From Ziziphus jujuba (lineage: Eukaryota > Streptophyta > Magnoliopsida > Rosales > Rhamnaceae), in NCBI RefSeq assembly GCF_031755915.1, contig NC_083382.1:8308001-8372000 (forward strand): DNA of 64,000 bases. Reading direction: 5' to 3'. The first letter of the stretch is position 1, and each line of letters begins with the position of its first letter. Below the pieces are notes generated by a model that saw only the letters and a program-made list of their open reading frames with translations, was not told the origin of the DNA and did no database searches. Positions 36,284 through 48,972 of this stretch are shown here, piece after piece. Position numbers and translations under genes: made by a program.

Positions 36284-36753
36284 AATAAAAAAAAAATAAT
36301 GACATACCTGCTTTCTGCTAGAGAACCGGTGAAAATGAAATGGTGCTTAATACAATAAAAATAAACAATGATAATTGCAAGAGACAACATTTATGTAAAG
36401 AAATGGTGCTTCTTTCATCCCTAATAATATTTGAATTAATTACTCACAGCATTACGTGACGACCTGTCGTGGTAGTTTTTCAAAGAAATATTGAGGACTT
36501 GGAGATTGGGGCGTTTAAGGTAAAGTGTGTGAGGGAAGGTAGAGGTGTTGCAGACTATTTCGAACCAATTGTCAAGAAAACAATTATTTGTGGATCCAAT
36601 TCCAAAAGGAAATGGGATGCTTACATTTCCACATTCCGTTTGACAACCAGGCTTGCCTATGGTTAGTGCAAATGATGGTAGTGCATTTTTAGTGATCAGC
36701 CATGAAAATCCAACCAGGTGAACGAGCACCACCACCAGCCTTCTCGCCCCCAT
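32434..36753 (-). CDS. WAKL-D: wall-associated kinase-like receptor kinase, intact (745 aa)
   Basis: Receptor kinase of the same class as WAKL-B. Four exons splice by hand: 36448-36753, 35125-35755, 34424-34540 and 32434-33617. Every border is GT-AG, phases fit, and the total is 746 codons with the stop. The first 30 residues form a signal peptide ([20 protein letters not shown]). GUB_WAK follows ([15 protein letters not shown]), interrupted by an intron after residue 102. The ectodomain ends in [11 protein letters not shown], then an EGF exon ([13 protein letters not shown]) and a membrane segment from about residue 352. The kinase has GQGGQG from 431, Lys452, HRD 547-549, DFG 567-569 and [10 protein letters not shown]. 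Its closest relatives here are the broken WAKL-C and WAKL-E. The extra intron separates this subfamily from WAKL-A and WAKL-B. Confidence 0.9.
35893..36010. repeat. Duplicated (TA)n-containing segment in WAKL-D intron 1
   Basis: 'ctttttggatccttatata' plus a (TA)n tract plus 'actatagagttttgaacc' occurs twice in direct order, at about 35888-35960 and 35966-36030. The copies differ slightly (agagcta/ggaacta). Confidence 0.8.
36222..36280. repeat. (TA)n microsatellite, nearly 60 bp
   Basis: An almost uninterrupted TA repeat inside the first intron of WAKL-D. It is probably highly variable in length and a likely assembly weak point. Confidence 0.9.
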
Positions 36754-36822
36754 TCTTTTTTCTTTCTTGGCTTTTCGACTCCTCCTTGATCAACTTGCTT
36801 TGGCCTATCTATTTTATCATCA

Positions 36823-36829
36823 TTATATA
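36823..36829 (-). promoter_or_regulatory. Probable TATA box of WAKL-D
   Basis: The minus strand reads TATATAA about 70 bases upstream of the ATG. The wider upstream region is duplicated in the stubs at 16.2-16.6 and 38.4-38.6 kb. Confidence 0.45.
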
Positions 36830-37779
36830 CTGGTTTAATTAAGTGAGCAAACAAGAAAATTATATCAATTATTCAATTCCTATTCAATAATTGATAAGTC
36901 TATGCGTGAATCGAATTTTTTGTAGTAGTTGCTCAAGTAATGTTTGAGGACAATTATTGGTCTCAAAAGAATTTGGAATCTTGGAAATGAAAATTTGACA
37001 TATGATCCCCTCTCAAATTATTTGACATTTGTTTTCCTTTTCGACAAATCTTTTCCTATTTTCAAGTGAATTTATTATTCATCAATGACTATGATCAATT
37101 TAATTTTATTATTTTAATATTATAATTTTAAAAATAAATTATTTAAAAATAATGATTTAAATTACAATTTACTCCCCCTTACATTCATGTGGGACCCACG
37201 TATAAGCAATTTTATTTTATTTTTTATATATATTTTTTCTAAAGCAGCCTTACCAACCAGGGATGGTTTGATGGTTTAACTTTTGTGTCCCCAAAATGAG
37301 TTTTTATGTACCCATTGGGTAGGACCGTGTATATATATATATATATATATTGCATCTGTTCTTTTACCAGTTACGGTAAAAATTTTGTTATTTTTCATTA
37401 GTGATGGTTACTAGATGATAAAGTATATTATTATTATTAATATTATTATTTGGATAATAATATGACAAGTAATATTGATTTGATGTTCCTTTAATTTTGT
37501 ATATTGAGTTTTTATTTATTTATTTAATTTTGTTTTTGAAATATTTTTTTTAATTAGATAGAAAAGTGAACATGATATTTGCTATTTTAATTGCATTAAT
37601 AAGTAACTGCAATCAAATTTGTCAAAGACCTGGAAAATGATTAATTTCTAGTTACAAATTAATTAATTTTACTGATTTGAATATTCAAAATGGTGTTGAG
37701 CATTACACTGAATCTTCGACCGATTGAATAGTAGATTTGTTGGTTTCAAACTCAATTATTCTCAGTAAAAAGTAAAAGT
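36830..37779. other. WAKL-D upstream region
   Basis: AT-rich and non-coding. 36830-37000 matches the two detached promoter stubs. 37290-37330 carries 'ccccattgggtagga', shared with the other duplicated blocks, next to a (TA)n run. Confidence 0.5.
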
Positions 37780-38614
37780 AAATATATCAATATTTAAATA
37801 ATATATCTTCTATTCGAGTACCATTGGCACATCAACCTTCACTTTCGAAGAAAAAAAAAAAAGTAAACAGAAAAAGTGCATTAACTTAGATAAGAAATTA
37901 TGGCGGCCACACCAATTTAAATAAGAAATTTCCAAGTCAGGGTGTAGGGGGCTTTAGTGATATGGCCAAAATGAAAAGTTAGGAGGACTTAGACTTGAGC
38001 GGATATACTGATTTCCTACATGGATGGAGGTCCAAGGGCACGTGACCCCTCAAATTTTTTCGACTTTTAAAATTTTTTATTTTTTATTTTTTATTTTTGT
38101 TGTTTATTAATTTAACCCTCAAAATCCAATTGTATATACTTTCCTCACAAAATCTCCCATAGACTAATTTTTTTTTATCATTTTGTATTTTAATATTTTC
38201 TTACCCATAGTATACTTTTTTTAACTATTTAATATAATGGAAATAATTTTTTTTTTCAAGTAAATGGAATCGAATCTCCCCCCGCGTTTAACAACGAGAG
38301 GCTTGCCTAAGGTTAGTGCAAATGATGGTAGTGCATTTTTAGTACATGAGAATCCAATCAGTTGAACAAGCACCACCGGTCTCCTCGCCCCCATTATTTT
38401 TTCTTTCTTGGCTTTTCGACTCCTTATAATTACCTTGTTCTGGCCTATTTATTTAGAAGCAGTATATATACAAGTTTAATATAAAAGAGCAAACAAGAAG
38501 ATCAAAGAAATCAATCAATATTCCTAATCCATAGTTGATAAGCCGATGAATGAATCGAATTTTAGTAGTAGTTGCTTAATTAATGTTGAGAACAGTGGTC
38601 TCCAATTCAAATTC
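37780..38614 (-). repeat. WAKL-D-type upstream module, copy at 37.8-38.6 kb
   Basis: Colinear with 15591-16640. It contains a first-exon stub and upstream sequence ending 'ttaatgttgagaacag'. The match is strong over most of its length, with small indels. Confidence 0.75.
38285..38394 (-). pseudogene. WAKL first-exon relic
   Basis: The ATG at 38392-38394 starts MGARRPVVLVQLIGFSCTK, then LPSFALTLGKP. Relative to WAKL-D it lacks a few codons (SWLIT becomes SCT), and homology ends near 38285. No following exon. Confidence 0.78.
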
Positions 38615-39660
38615 TAATTTGAAAAAGTAAATGAGTAATCAATTAAAATGTCATATAAATATATGAATTTCATTTATGATAGTCATATATAATAACATAA
38701 AGCATTTTTCATTCAATAATGGTGAACTCAGTAACCATTTGGTTTTTTTTTTTACATTTTGTTTTTTTTTTTATGATGTCGTTTTTGCACTTTTGACTTT
38801 TAAGTTATGTATTTCACTAATTTATTCTCACTTTTTATATTAATTTACTTTCACTTAAATAAATGAATTGTATTTATGATATGTTTAATACCTCTTTATA
38901 ATTACAAATAAACTATTTGTCCTCCTAAGGAAAATGAAACCCGCTAATTTCTATCTTGGCTGCAATCATAAATAACTGCAATCAAATTTGTTAGAGACCT
39001 AGGAAATGATAAATTTTTTGTTACAAATTAATCAATTTTAATGATTTGAATATTTAAAATGGTGTTGAGCTATACTTACTTTTTTTTTTTTTCAATTTGC
39101 TGCAATAATGGAGATCTTTCCTCTTCTTTTTTTTTTTTTTTCTTTTTCGATTTTCATAAAAAATGAAGATCTTTGCATGTGGTTTCGTCTATATCTTCCC
39201 TTATTTTGTGTAGATATTTTTTTTCCATTAAAAATTGAGATCTTTACATGTGGTTTCGTCTGCATCTTCCGTCATTCTATCTAATTTTTCTCTTCCTTGC
39301 TTTTTAATCAACCTTACTTATGGTTTTCTTTTCTCACTTTGCATCTAGATTTGTTTTGTCTTCTTCAGTTTTCCTTTTTCTTTTAAAAAGCATGTAATAA
39401 AGGTACGAAGGTCCATCCAACTCTATATCTCGACAAAATTTAAGTTTTACTAAAACATGTTTATTTTTCGTTTAAAGCCCTTTTAGAGGGTTATTTAAGC
39501 AAAAAATTATCTAAAAACGCTCTTTATATTACATTATTTATTTTTAATTTTTCAATAAACACTTATTACTATATTTATTTGCCTCATTTTTTTATTAGGA
39601 TTCACCCTCAATTATTTTATTATTTCCCTTTATTTTTTTAATTCTATTGTTTAGTTTTCA
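38615..39660. repeat. Duplicated intergenic block, copy 2
   Basis: Colinear with 17920-19400 and 46260-47333. It holds an uninterrupted version of the CACTA target (ttttagagggttatttaagc, 39481-39500). No coding content. Confidence 0.75.
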
Positions 39661-41500
39661 TACAATATTACATCCTTGCTTTTTAACCTTCTCCATATCC
39701 AAAAAAATAGATGAAGTAGTCCTAGCATTGAGTAGAGAAGAAGTTGTTAAGTAGGAAGAGATTTAATCTTCTCCACCTGGAGCTGTAGAACCATCACAGC
39801 TGTTAGATCATGGTATACCACCTGAATCACATTAGGTCCAAATAAAATTCCATCCAAATCTTTTGACATAACCAATACCCTTAACAACAATAAGCAATTA
39901 AACCTCAAATGCATAAGCAATCTCTGCATAACCCCAATAGCAATATGATCAAATTTGTATAATTAATTTTTTTTTATATAAATTGTTACAAATTTGATAT
40001 GGATATGATTTTATATATATCTAAATTTCTTTTTAAATCATACAGATCAACAAATACTTTAGAGATGATGAGAACAATTAAAGTAAATGAAAAAAATAAT
40101 TTTGATAAATAAATTTATTAAAAAATAAAATAAAATAAATGAAAAAAATTGAATTGAAAAATGTAAGGGTTTTTTTTTTTAGGATAAAAATGTAATATAA
40201 TTAACATATAACAGTCATTAATTATTAAAAATATACGGTCTGTTCCTTAAGCCGGCATTTTTTGATAGATTATTGTTGAGCCAGAAAACGACAAATGACT
40301 ACAACCCGTCCTAGTACTGTGTTAGCCACTTTAGCGACCACAAATTGATTATTAAAGTCACCAAAGCTTTATACGTTGATATGACTGCTTATAAAATATC
40401 TTGACTAAGTAATCCGCTTGTGTTGATTTTTAGTCAAGTCCTTAATAAAACTAGCTGTCCGATAGCACATCAAATATCTCGGCCAAGGGAAACCAAAAAG
40501 AAAAAAACAAAGAAAAAAAAGAAAAGAAAAGTAAGAAATAATAATTAGTAATTATGCATTTGGATTAGGGAACGTTTGACCCTACACAGAGCCGCTGGGA
40601 AAATGGAAAGACACATGTACAACTGAAGCAAGTTAATCAAGGAGAAGACGCAAAGCCAAGAAACAAATTAGTAGGACTAAACCAGTAAAGACATTACACG
40701 GTTGACAAGGTGGTTAAAAAGGAGGGGGGAGAAATTATATAGAAATGGATAGTGAGATATCGAAGGAGGAGGCTCGGGCACCGAAAGTAAAGGTGGCGGT
40801 CTTTCTTACTATGAGAGAATGTTAAAAAATAATTTATTTCAAAAATTTGAACGTATAAAAGTCTTTTTTATTTGATTTATATTTTTTCCTAACAAAAAAA
40901 TACTGTATTGTTGGAGCTATCACGCTCCATCGGCGCTGGTGACACCAAATTTTCATTCACTAGTGGCCACCTTTGTGTCCTCTTTCATACCCTCCAAGTT
41001 CATTCTTATTAACATTGAATTTTCTTTTTATTTTTTAAACTAAAAACTCAGTATAGGCGGACCCATGTAAATTAACCCATGGGCGGACTACTAATTTATA
41101 TAAAATTTATATGTTATTCATCAACAGAAGCCTGCTTTCTTTTTTCTTTTTCTTTTTTTTTTTTTTTTAAAAAAGGCCTCTTTAATTTATAAAATTAAAA
41201 AGCCGAACTATTTATTTATATTTCGTCGGAAAACAAAAACTATTAATTTAATATATAAATTAACGACATGTGTAAGAAAAGCCTAGTTCAATTCGACACA
41301 AGATTGGCATCCTCCGTGGAAGCTCGATGTTATGGAGACATGAAAGGAAATAATCTGTGATTGTTCCCATCTATGTATATCTGTACCATTTTTTTGTTAT
41401 TTATTCTTTTCTTTTACTTAGTTTGTAACATATATATATATATTTTATCACGGTAGCACAATCTTTCCAGGTAAAAAAAACCATGCTACAACAGGAGTAT
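39661..41500. other. Spacer, possible eroded RNase H fragment
   Basis: Mostly featureless AT-rich sequence. The minus strand at about 39780-39930 vaguely recalls the RVT_3 type RNase H pattern (FGWNFIWT.CDS) with in-frame stops; I would not rely on it. No other gene seen. Confidence 0.25.
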
Positions 41501-41503
41501 TAT

Positions 41504-42440
41504 AAATATTTCCTCTTCCCAGATTGAATTTGTCTACATTGATATTGACAGTATTGAGAACTTCATCGTTTTTCACAATTATTTTCCATAGTTTGTGAGA
41601 CACAATTTTTGCTTCACATGGTGCACGTCTAGCTAGTGGGTCCTCGTTTGAACCAAAAACTTGTACCGCGTCAATTATTCAAATTCATGGTCCTATTGTT
41701 ACCTAGTGGAGAGTTAGGTGTGGGCCCCACAGTTGTATTAGAGGAAGGAGCACGTGCTTTGTATTAGAAATATTTCCTCTTTCTAGATTGTATTTATGTG
41801 TATATAATACTTATAGTAATAAGAACTTCACCATCTTCCACTATTCTTTTTCTATAGTTTGCCAGACACAATTTGTGTTTTCACATGGCACATATCTAGC
41901 TAGTTGATCCTCATTTGAACAAAAAACATGCACAGAAATTAATTATTCAAATTCCTAACCTCATTAATACATATGGTCCTACTTTGTATGGTTAGTTTGT
42001 GGCTCCACGACTTTATTATAAGAGGGCGCACGGAAGAACTAAAAATAATTCCTCCTTTCAGATTGGATTTATGTCTATATATTGATACTCACAGTAATTA
42101 GAATTTTACTGTTTTCAACTATCCTTTTCTACAGTTTGTGAGATACAAATATATAGCCTCGTAGTTCTCTCTGTCACAGCAATTATCCAATATCGCATGC
42201 ACCACGTGGCACGGATGGACTTGCCACACTTAAACCTAACAACCTCAAATCTACAAGATGAAGGGGACGATAGTTTCCTTCCACGCGCTCCGCCTCTTTA
42301 GATGTCATATCTAAGCTAGTTTGTCCTCATCTAAACAAAAAAAATATATAAAATATATATGACATTAATTATTCAAATTCCTAACATCTTTAATTATATG
42401 ATCACACTCTTACGTAGTGTAGAGTTATGAAACTTTACAT
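41504..42440. repeat. Tandem repeat, about 270-bp unit, just over 3 copies
   Basis: Unit starts are near 41504, 41768 and 42045 ('aaatatttcctcttyc.agattg'). Each contains 'cata.tttg.gagacaca', 'ctagctagt.g.tcctc' and 'attattcaaattcctaa' in order. The third copy has about 140 unrelated bases (roughly 42155-42300, GC-richer, with CACGTGGC) before its second half resumes. Non-coding. Confidence 0.75.
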
Positions 42441-42984
42441 CATCGTTATTCTTTTTTCATAACTCTTTATGTTTTTTCTTTTCGTAGAAGAACTTTACAT
42501 TATAAGTGGTTGATATATACCACTACTTTCAAAAAGATTTTTTTATTGGAAAGCTGCTTTTGAAAAGATTTCTACTATCAACAGTGTTATATATATATAT
42601 ATACACACACTACTCACACCTGATTTGAAATATTAAAATAGAGAAAAAATCATTGGAATGATCACAAACAAAAAATCAATCACATCATCAACATCTCAAA
42701 ATAAAATTTCGTCATTTTCCTTTTGTCGGAGAATCCATATTGCTCCTCTACTCCTTATTTTTTATTGCCTCCGCCCAATTGCCATTTACCATCAATTCAC
42801 TAAAAGTCCAAAACAACAGTGAAACCATTCTTACCATTTTGACTGCCATTTCCCGTGACCCAGATGAAAGGCTCAGGGAATGCTAAAGCAAATCAATTTA
42901 TCTCAATTGAAAATTGAAATCAGTATTAATTTTACTACTTGAAACACTTTAATTTTTTTTTTTTTTTTGGATCTTCAATAGTTT

Positions 42985-44185
42985 AGACAAATTACACCAT
43001 GAAATATCAAAATCATTGCAAATTGATCTAATTTTTAACAATGGTGACAAAATTAATGGTATTGATATTAACATGATGTCATAATTATTTTTTAACAATA
43101 AAAAATATATATTTAAAAAAATTTTGAAAAAAATACATTTGTTATTTTTTTATTTGAAAAATTGTATGAATTCCTTTTTTTATTTAAATTAAAATACTCA
43201 CAATCATAATTAAACATTTTTAGACCTGAAATTATATCAAAAATTAAATTAAAATAAAATTGAAATTTTTGGTCTACTAAAAATAATTTTATTAGACCCA
43301 AAATTAAAAATACTTTTTTATGCTCATACCCAAAATATATATATTTATATATACCAACATACCAAAATAAAAATTAGACCAAAAATTAAAAAAAAAAATT
43401 TAAATAAAGTTTTTTAAAAAAAATTGGAATTATCTTATTTTTCCATTTTTACTTTTGGTTTAATTAAATTATTTTTACTAGACCACGGATTATAATTTTA
43501 TTTAAATTTTTATTTTTTATCTAATTTTAGATTTAAAATTTTTTAATTATGATTGTGGATATTTTAATTTAAATACAAATGGATGTATATGATTTTTCAA
43601 ATAAAAAAATAAGAAATAAAAAATAAGAAATATAAAATAAAAAAATAAGAAACGAAATTTAAAAAAAAAACTCGAAAAATAAATTATGATAAAATTAGAC
43701 AAAAAAATTGTTTATTTTATTTTTAAATTTTTGGTCTAATTTTAATTTTCATATTTCGGGCCTTTTCTTTTGGTTCGGATATAAAAAAATATTTTTATTT
43801 TTTAATCTGGTAAAATTAGTTTTATTAGATCAAAATTTTCAATTTTACGTTAATTTTTTTTTTTTGGGTCTAGTTTTAGATTTAAAACTATTTAATTATG
43901 ATTATGGATATTTTAATTTAAATAAAAAAGGAATGCATGTAATTTTTCAAATACAAAACCACAAATATAAAATGGAAAAATAACAAATATATTTATTCAA
44001 ATTCTTTTTAAAAAGTTATTTCTAACAAACATTATGACATCAACAATAATGCTGACGTTATATTCAGATCAGTACCATTAATTTTAATACTACTATTAAA
44101 AATTGAATCAATTTAAAACAATTTTATAATTTTAAAATTTAATAATTATTGCATAATCTTAAAACTTCGTATGACAAAGTGTAAC
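42985..44185. mobile_element. Long fold-back (inverted-repeat) element
   Basis: The left arm (about 42985-43375) pairs with the reverse complement of the right arm (about 43690-44185). Examples are 'ttatttaaattaaaata' against 'tattttaatttaaataa', and 'aaaattaatggta.tgat' near the outer ends. A further partial copy lies between the arms at 43490-43610. No transposase frame and no clear target duplication, so the class (MULE-like or other fold-back) is open. Confidence 0.6.
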
Positions 44186-44255
44186 TTATATAATTTTGTA
44201 ATTTTAGAATTTAATAACTGTCGCATAATTCTAAAACTTTATATAACAAAGTGCA
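44115..44255. repeat. Tandem duplication, about 70-bp unit x2
   Basis: 'taattttaaaatttaataa' through 'acaaagtgtaacttat' is followed by a diverged second copy ending 'acaaagtgcagctta'. It overlaps the outer part of the fold-back right arm. Confidence 0.7.
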
Positions 44256-46259
44256 GCTTACTCTGTATTCTAATTGGTATGATGTAAAAGATTGAATCAG
44301 CTGTGAAATAGGTTCAATGAAAACTTTCCGATCTTACTTTTACCAGATGATCCAGATCCCTCTGCCCTTTTTTTCTTCTTTATTGACCTTCATTTTCCTC
44401 GTCTCTACTTTTTGACGGCGAGACAATCACAATACTTAAATACTTATCCTCATCTCTACTTTTTAACGCAAGACAATCACAATACTCATTACTTTTCTAG
44501 ATTCTGTTGGGATAGTCTTTCACTTCTATCGAAGGTGCCTCACATGGCAGACAAAGCAAAAGTGAATAGCGCTAAAAGAAACGTACCAAGATGGAAAATA
44601 AAGAGTGACGCTTGCAACAATTCTTTAAATGACGTATCAATTATCCATTGATGAGCCAGGATAGGAAAGGATAGGATAGGAAAGATCCGATAAATTAAAT
44701 GCACTACCATGCACGTTTATCTCATGATTTCCACCGGCTGGAGAGACTAGACAAAGTAAGAAAAATTAATAATTCATCAGACTTTACATCCTTGTGGATA
44801 GGACTGCCCTCGAAAAAGATATTGACTATTAAGACTAACAATAGTGACATATATTAAATGTTTTTATGGAAGATGATATTTGCACCCTACAAAAAGTTCA
44901 CACATTATTTTATTGTCACTTGTAGGTATGTCCGTCCAAAAGGTAATATATATATATATATATATATAAATATATTATAAAAAATGATAAAAATTTATTT
45001 TAAAAAATAAAATTTTTTATTAAAATTTTAGTATTAGTTTATTTAAATAATTAATTATCAAATTAAATATAAATATTATAAAAATATTAAATATATATTA
45101 AATTTTTTTTATTAATTAAATTTATAGTAAGCAATAATAATTATAAATAAACTATTATTGATAAAAATATGTAAAATATATATATATATATACATTTGAT
45201 AATTTTTTTTAATTAAGATAAAAAAATCATTATAATTATATTATTTTATTTTATAAATATCATCTTAATACTCGTATAATTTTTAGGTAACTAAAAATTA
45301 TTGGTCTCTTTCTTGTTCTCATTTTAAGATATGAAATGTGAAAAAATAATTATTAAAAGATGTATCTCTTCAATAATTTTTCATATAATTATTAATATGT
45401 CAACCATAAAGATCTTGTATTAAATATAATTGTTCTTGATATTTAGTATAATATATTTTATTATCTTTTTATTTTTATTTACTTAATGTTATTAATTTAA
45501 ATGCTATCAATACGAATTCTACATAATGTTGTACTTCCATGTTATTATTTTATATTATTATTTTTCCTTTTTATGTAATTAATTATTAACTTACAATTAT
45601 AAAATTCTAATGAATTCATCTTATATAAAATGTATAGTAAGTATGTATATATATTATCAATGAATAGAGCCTATCAAGGTGATTGAATTCAATTCACTCC
45701 ATTTTATTTATATGATTAAATACTTAAAAGACAACCAAAAAGTAAAACAAAAATATCACTAAAGTTAATTTGATAAAATAATTTACTAAACATCAATAAT
45801 ATTTTTAAATTTTTTATAAAAAAAATTTAAAAATTTTCATAGCTAGAAATTTCAAAATGTTACATAGAAATTTTTTAAATTCTAATGGATATTATGGATT
45901 TTTTAAATTAAATTGTTAAGAATTTGATGTGGACATTTTGATAGAAATTTCCATGGGAATTTTGGCAAATTTTGTAAATTTTGATAAAATTTCAGAAATT
46001 TCAATAGATATTATCGAAATTCCATCCGTTTTCATTTGTAACCCAAATTTTCTTTCGACTCCTTAAAAAATAAAAATTTTAAAAAAATTTCAAGAAAAAT
46101 TTAGATATTTAAAACCTTAACAGCAACCATACCAGGTTCATGACCTTAACTCTTATGTCCGTAAAATGAGGTTTTATGTCCCCATTGCTAGGACCATATA
46201 TATATGCTGCATTTGTTCTTTTACTAGTTACAACAAAAGTTTTGCTATTTTTGCAATTG
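44256..46259. other. AT-rich spacer
   Basis: No gene recognised. A (TA)n tract lies at 44949-44970, and 'ccccattgctaggacc' near 46175 marks the approach to the next duplicated block. Short frames around 44412-44651 have no domain. Confidence 0.4.
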
Positions 46260-47333
46260 GTGATGATTTATTATTATTTTTTTGGATGATAACATAACAA
46301 TTAGTATTAATTTGATACATTTGACTTAATTTTATATATTGATTTTTTGTTTTTGCAAAAACTTTATAACACTCAAATTTTAATGTGAAAAAGTAAATGA
46401 ATAGCGAATTCAAATGTCATGCAAACATGTGGATTTCATTTATGATAGTTATATATAATAACATAAAGCATTTTTCATTCAATAATGGTTAACTCAGTAA
46501 CCATTTGCTTATTTTCTTTTTACATTGTTTTTCTTTTTAATGATGCCGTTTTTGTACTCTGACTTTTAAGCTATGTATTTCACTAATTTACTTTCACTTT
46601 TTATATTAATTGACTCTCACTTAAATAAATGAATTGTATTTATGATATGCTTAATACCTCTTTATTAAAAACTCAACCTTTTTTATTTTCCTCTTAAGAA
46701 AAATGAACGCGATAATTGCTATCTTGGCTGCATTCATCAATAACCGCAATCGAATTTGTCAGAGACCTGGGAAATGATAAATTTCTTGTCACAAAATAAA
46801 AGAATGCATAAGATAACCTTGACATTTATAATAAGTATTTATATATTTATTTTCTTTATGAAAAATGAACACAGAAGAAGTAAATCTGGAGAAAACTTGA
46901 GGATTTTTTTTTTTTCAATTTGTAGCATTAATGGAGATCTTTCTTCTTCTTTTTTTTTTTCCTTTTTTTTTCTTTTTCGATTTTCATAAAAAAATGAAGA
47001 ACTCTACTTGCAGTTCCTTTTATATCTTCCCTCATTCTATCTAGATTTTTTTTCGATTTTCATAAAAAATGGAGATCTTTGCATGTATTTTCGTCTATAT
47101 CTTCTGTCATTCTATCTAATTTTTCTGCTCTTTGCATTTTATCAACCTGTACAGGTGGTTTTCTTTTCTCATTTTGCATTTAGATTTGTTTTGTCTTCTT
47201 TAGTTTTTTCTTTTTCTTTTAAAAAGCATATACTAAAGGTATTAAGGTCCATCCAGCTATATATTTCAATAAGATTTAAGTTTTACTAAAACATGTATAT
47301 TTTTTGTTTAATGGCCTTTTAGAGGGTTATTTA
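46260..47333. repeat. Duplicated intergenic block, copy 3 (left of CACTA)
   Basis: Colinear with 17920-19280 and 38615-39500. It breaks at the TTA next to the CACTA element and resumes at 52730-53040. Confidence 0.8.
47331..47333. repeat. CACTA target-site duplication, left copy
   Basis: TTA, repeated at 52730-52732. The uninterrupted relatives at 19277 and 39493 carry a single TTA in the same context. Confidence 0.85.
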
Positions 47334-47394
47334 CACTACTAGAATCGTATTGATAAATGATGCAATAATTACGTCATATAAAATAAAAAATGAC

Positions 47395-47850
47395 GTATCG
47401 CACGGAGTCGCTTAACGCATGTCGCTAAAGCCATAAAACAATAAACGACGCATTATGAGAGTCGCTTATCTTTGAGTTTTTAGCGATTCAGATTGATTTT
47501 TAGCGACGTATCATAAGACTCACCTATCTTTGAGTTTTTAGCGTCTCAGATAGATTTTTAACGACACACCATAAGAGTAGTCTATTTTTTCGTTTTTAGC
47601 AACGCATCATAAGAGTCATCTGTTTTTGAGTTTTTAGTGACTCGGATAGATTTTTAATGACACACCAGGAGAGTCGCCTATCCTTGAGTTTTTAGCGACG
47701 CATATTGATTTTTAGTGACGCATGTTAACAATCCACTTATAGCGACGCATTATTTAGAACGACTTTTTTTAAAGCATCACTAAATATATGAGTCGCTAAA
47801 AATAGCAAATTAAAGGTCATCAAATATGTTAGGCGACTTTCTTATGTATT
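47395..47850. repeat. CACTA left subterminal repeat zone
   Basis: 'ttgagtttttagcg' and 'agagtcgcctatc.ttgag' recur about every 60 bases, with 'tagcgacgca' motifs. These are likely transposase-binding repeats (inference from En/Spm). Confidence 0.75.
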
Positions 47851-48419
47851 AATGCGTTGCCCTTTTTTTTTTTTTAATTTTGTGAAAAGTGATTAAAATA
47901 GTAAAAATATAAAAATAATTAAAATACAAAAAAACTAAAATTAGCTCCATCCAAAATAATTAGAATACAAAAATTTAAAATAAATATTTTTTCATAACAA
48001 TTAATTATCAAATAAATTAAATATTATCTCATTGACATATTTTTACATAATTTGTAAACTATTATATTTTTTCGTAACAAATATAATATTAATTAAACTT
48101 CCATGAATGCATACTCATTAAGATGGAAGTTGATGTCCTCTTGTTGATGATATTACACCCTCATACTATATATGGAAAAATTAAAAAACTTATTAACACT
48201 TATGCAAAATAAATAAAATATTAATCATTATTAATTTTTTAATTTAGTAGAATATTACCTTCTTAATATTTGGCGAGGCACATTTCTCCTAATTAAAAGT
48301 GAAAAATACATAATCAAGCGGATCAAAAAAATAATTTAATGAATGATAATAAATGTCATAAATATTACTTAAAACATAAGTTAATAAATATACGTACCAA
48401 TTTATTTAGAAGATATTGT

Positions 48420-48972
48420 TTATCTATATCCTTTTATAGTCATTCGAATATAGCCACTCTCACATTCATCTTTATTATCATTTTCATCAACGCTTGGCAA
48501 TTGTATGGCAAATGGATTGTGAGCCATCGTAGTATCGCCAAGAACATCTTCTTCAACCAATTCTTCTTCAACAAAATTACAAAATCGTGGTGGAGTTAAA
48601 ACAATAAACCATCTCAAATCAAGTTGATCTTCAACATAAACTATTTGTTGAACTTGTGAAGCCATGATGAATAGGTCAGATTTATATCTATTTTTATTAA
48701 ATTCAACACATGTAAATCCCGTCTCATGAACATACTGTCAGCATATGACTCACCATGCCAAATCCATCACCGATAGTTGACATCAAACCCATTCCAATAT
48801 ATATGGCCTTTAATATCCCTAATAGTATAGATTTTCATATTCCCACATTGCATGCAAGGACACCGTATGAAATTACAATCATTGGCATTCTCCATGCTAA
48901 ATTTCACAAACTCATTTACTTCGTTAGCAAAATCGCTTGAGATTCTATCTTTTGTTATCCACGATTAATCTA
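48420..48972 (-). pseudogene. CACTA transposase remnant: TAD fused to DUF4216 region
   Basis: On the minus strand 48972-48742 encodes the transposase-associated domain typical of TNP2-type proteins: SWITKDRISSDF, FIRCPCMQCGNMKIYTI, GHIYWNGFDVNYR, then TGA, then WIWHGESYAD. Immediately after, 48715-48420 reads EFNKNRYKSDLF, ASQVQQIVYVEDQLDLRW, VLTPPRF, matching the C-terminal DUF4216 region. The entire catalytic middle is missing. The initiating Met codon is also lost (a stop precedes SW). The acidic C-tail ends at a stop at 48420. Confidence 0.85.

Noticed and set aside
39747..39929. Possible retroelement RNase H fragment
   Set aside because: Only a vague FGW...CDS pattern with stops in frame; too weak to call as a gene.
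43113..43983. Frames rich in Phe, Asn and Lys on both strands
   Set aside because: They lie in the arms of the fold-back element and mirror each other; composition is AT-driven.
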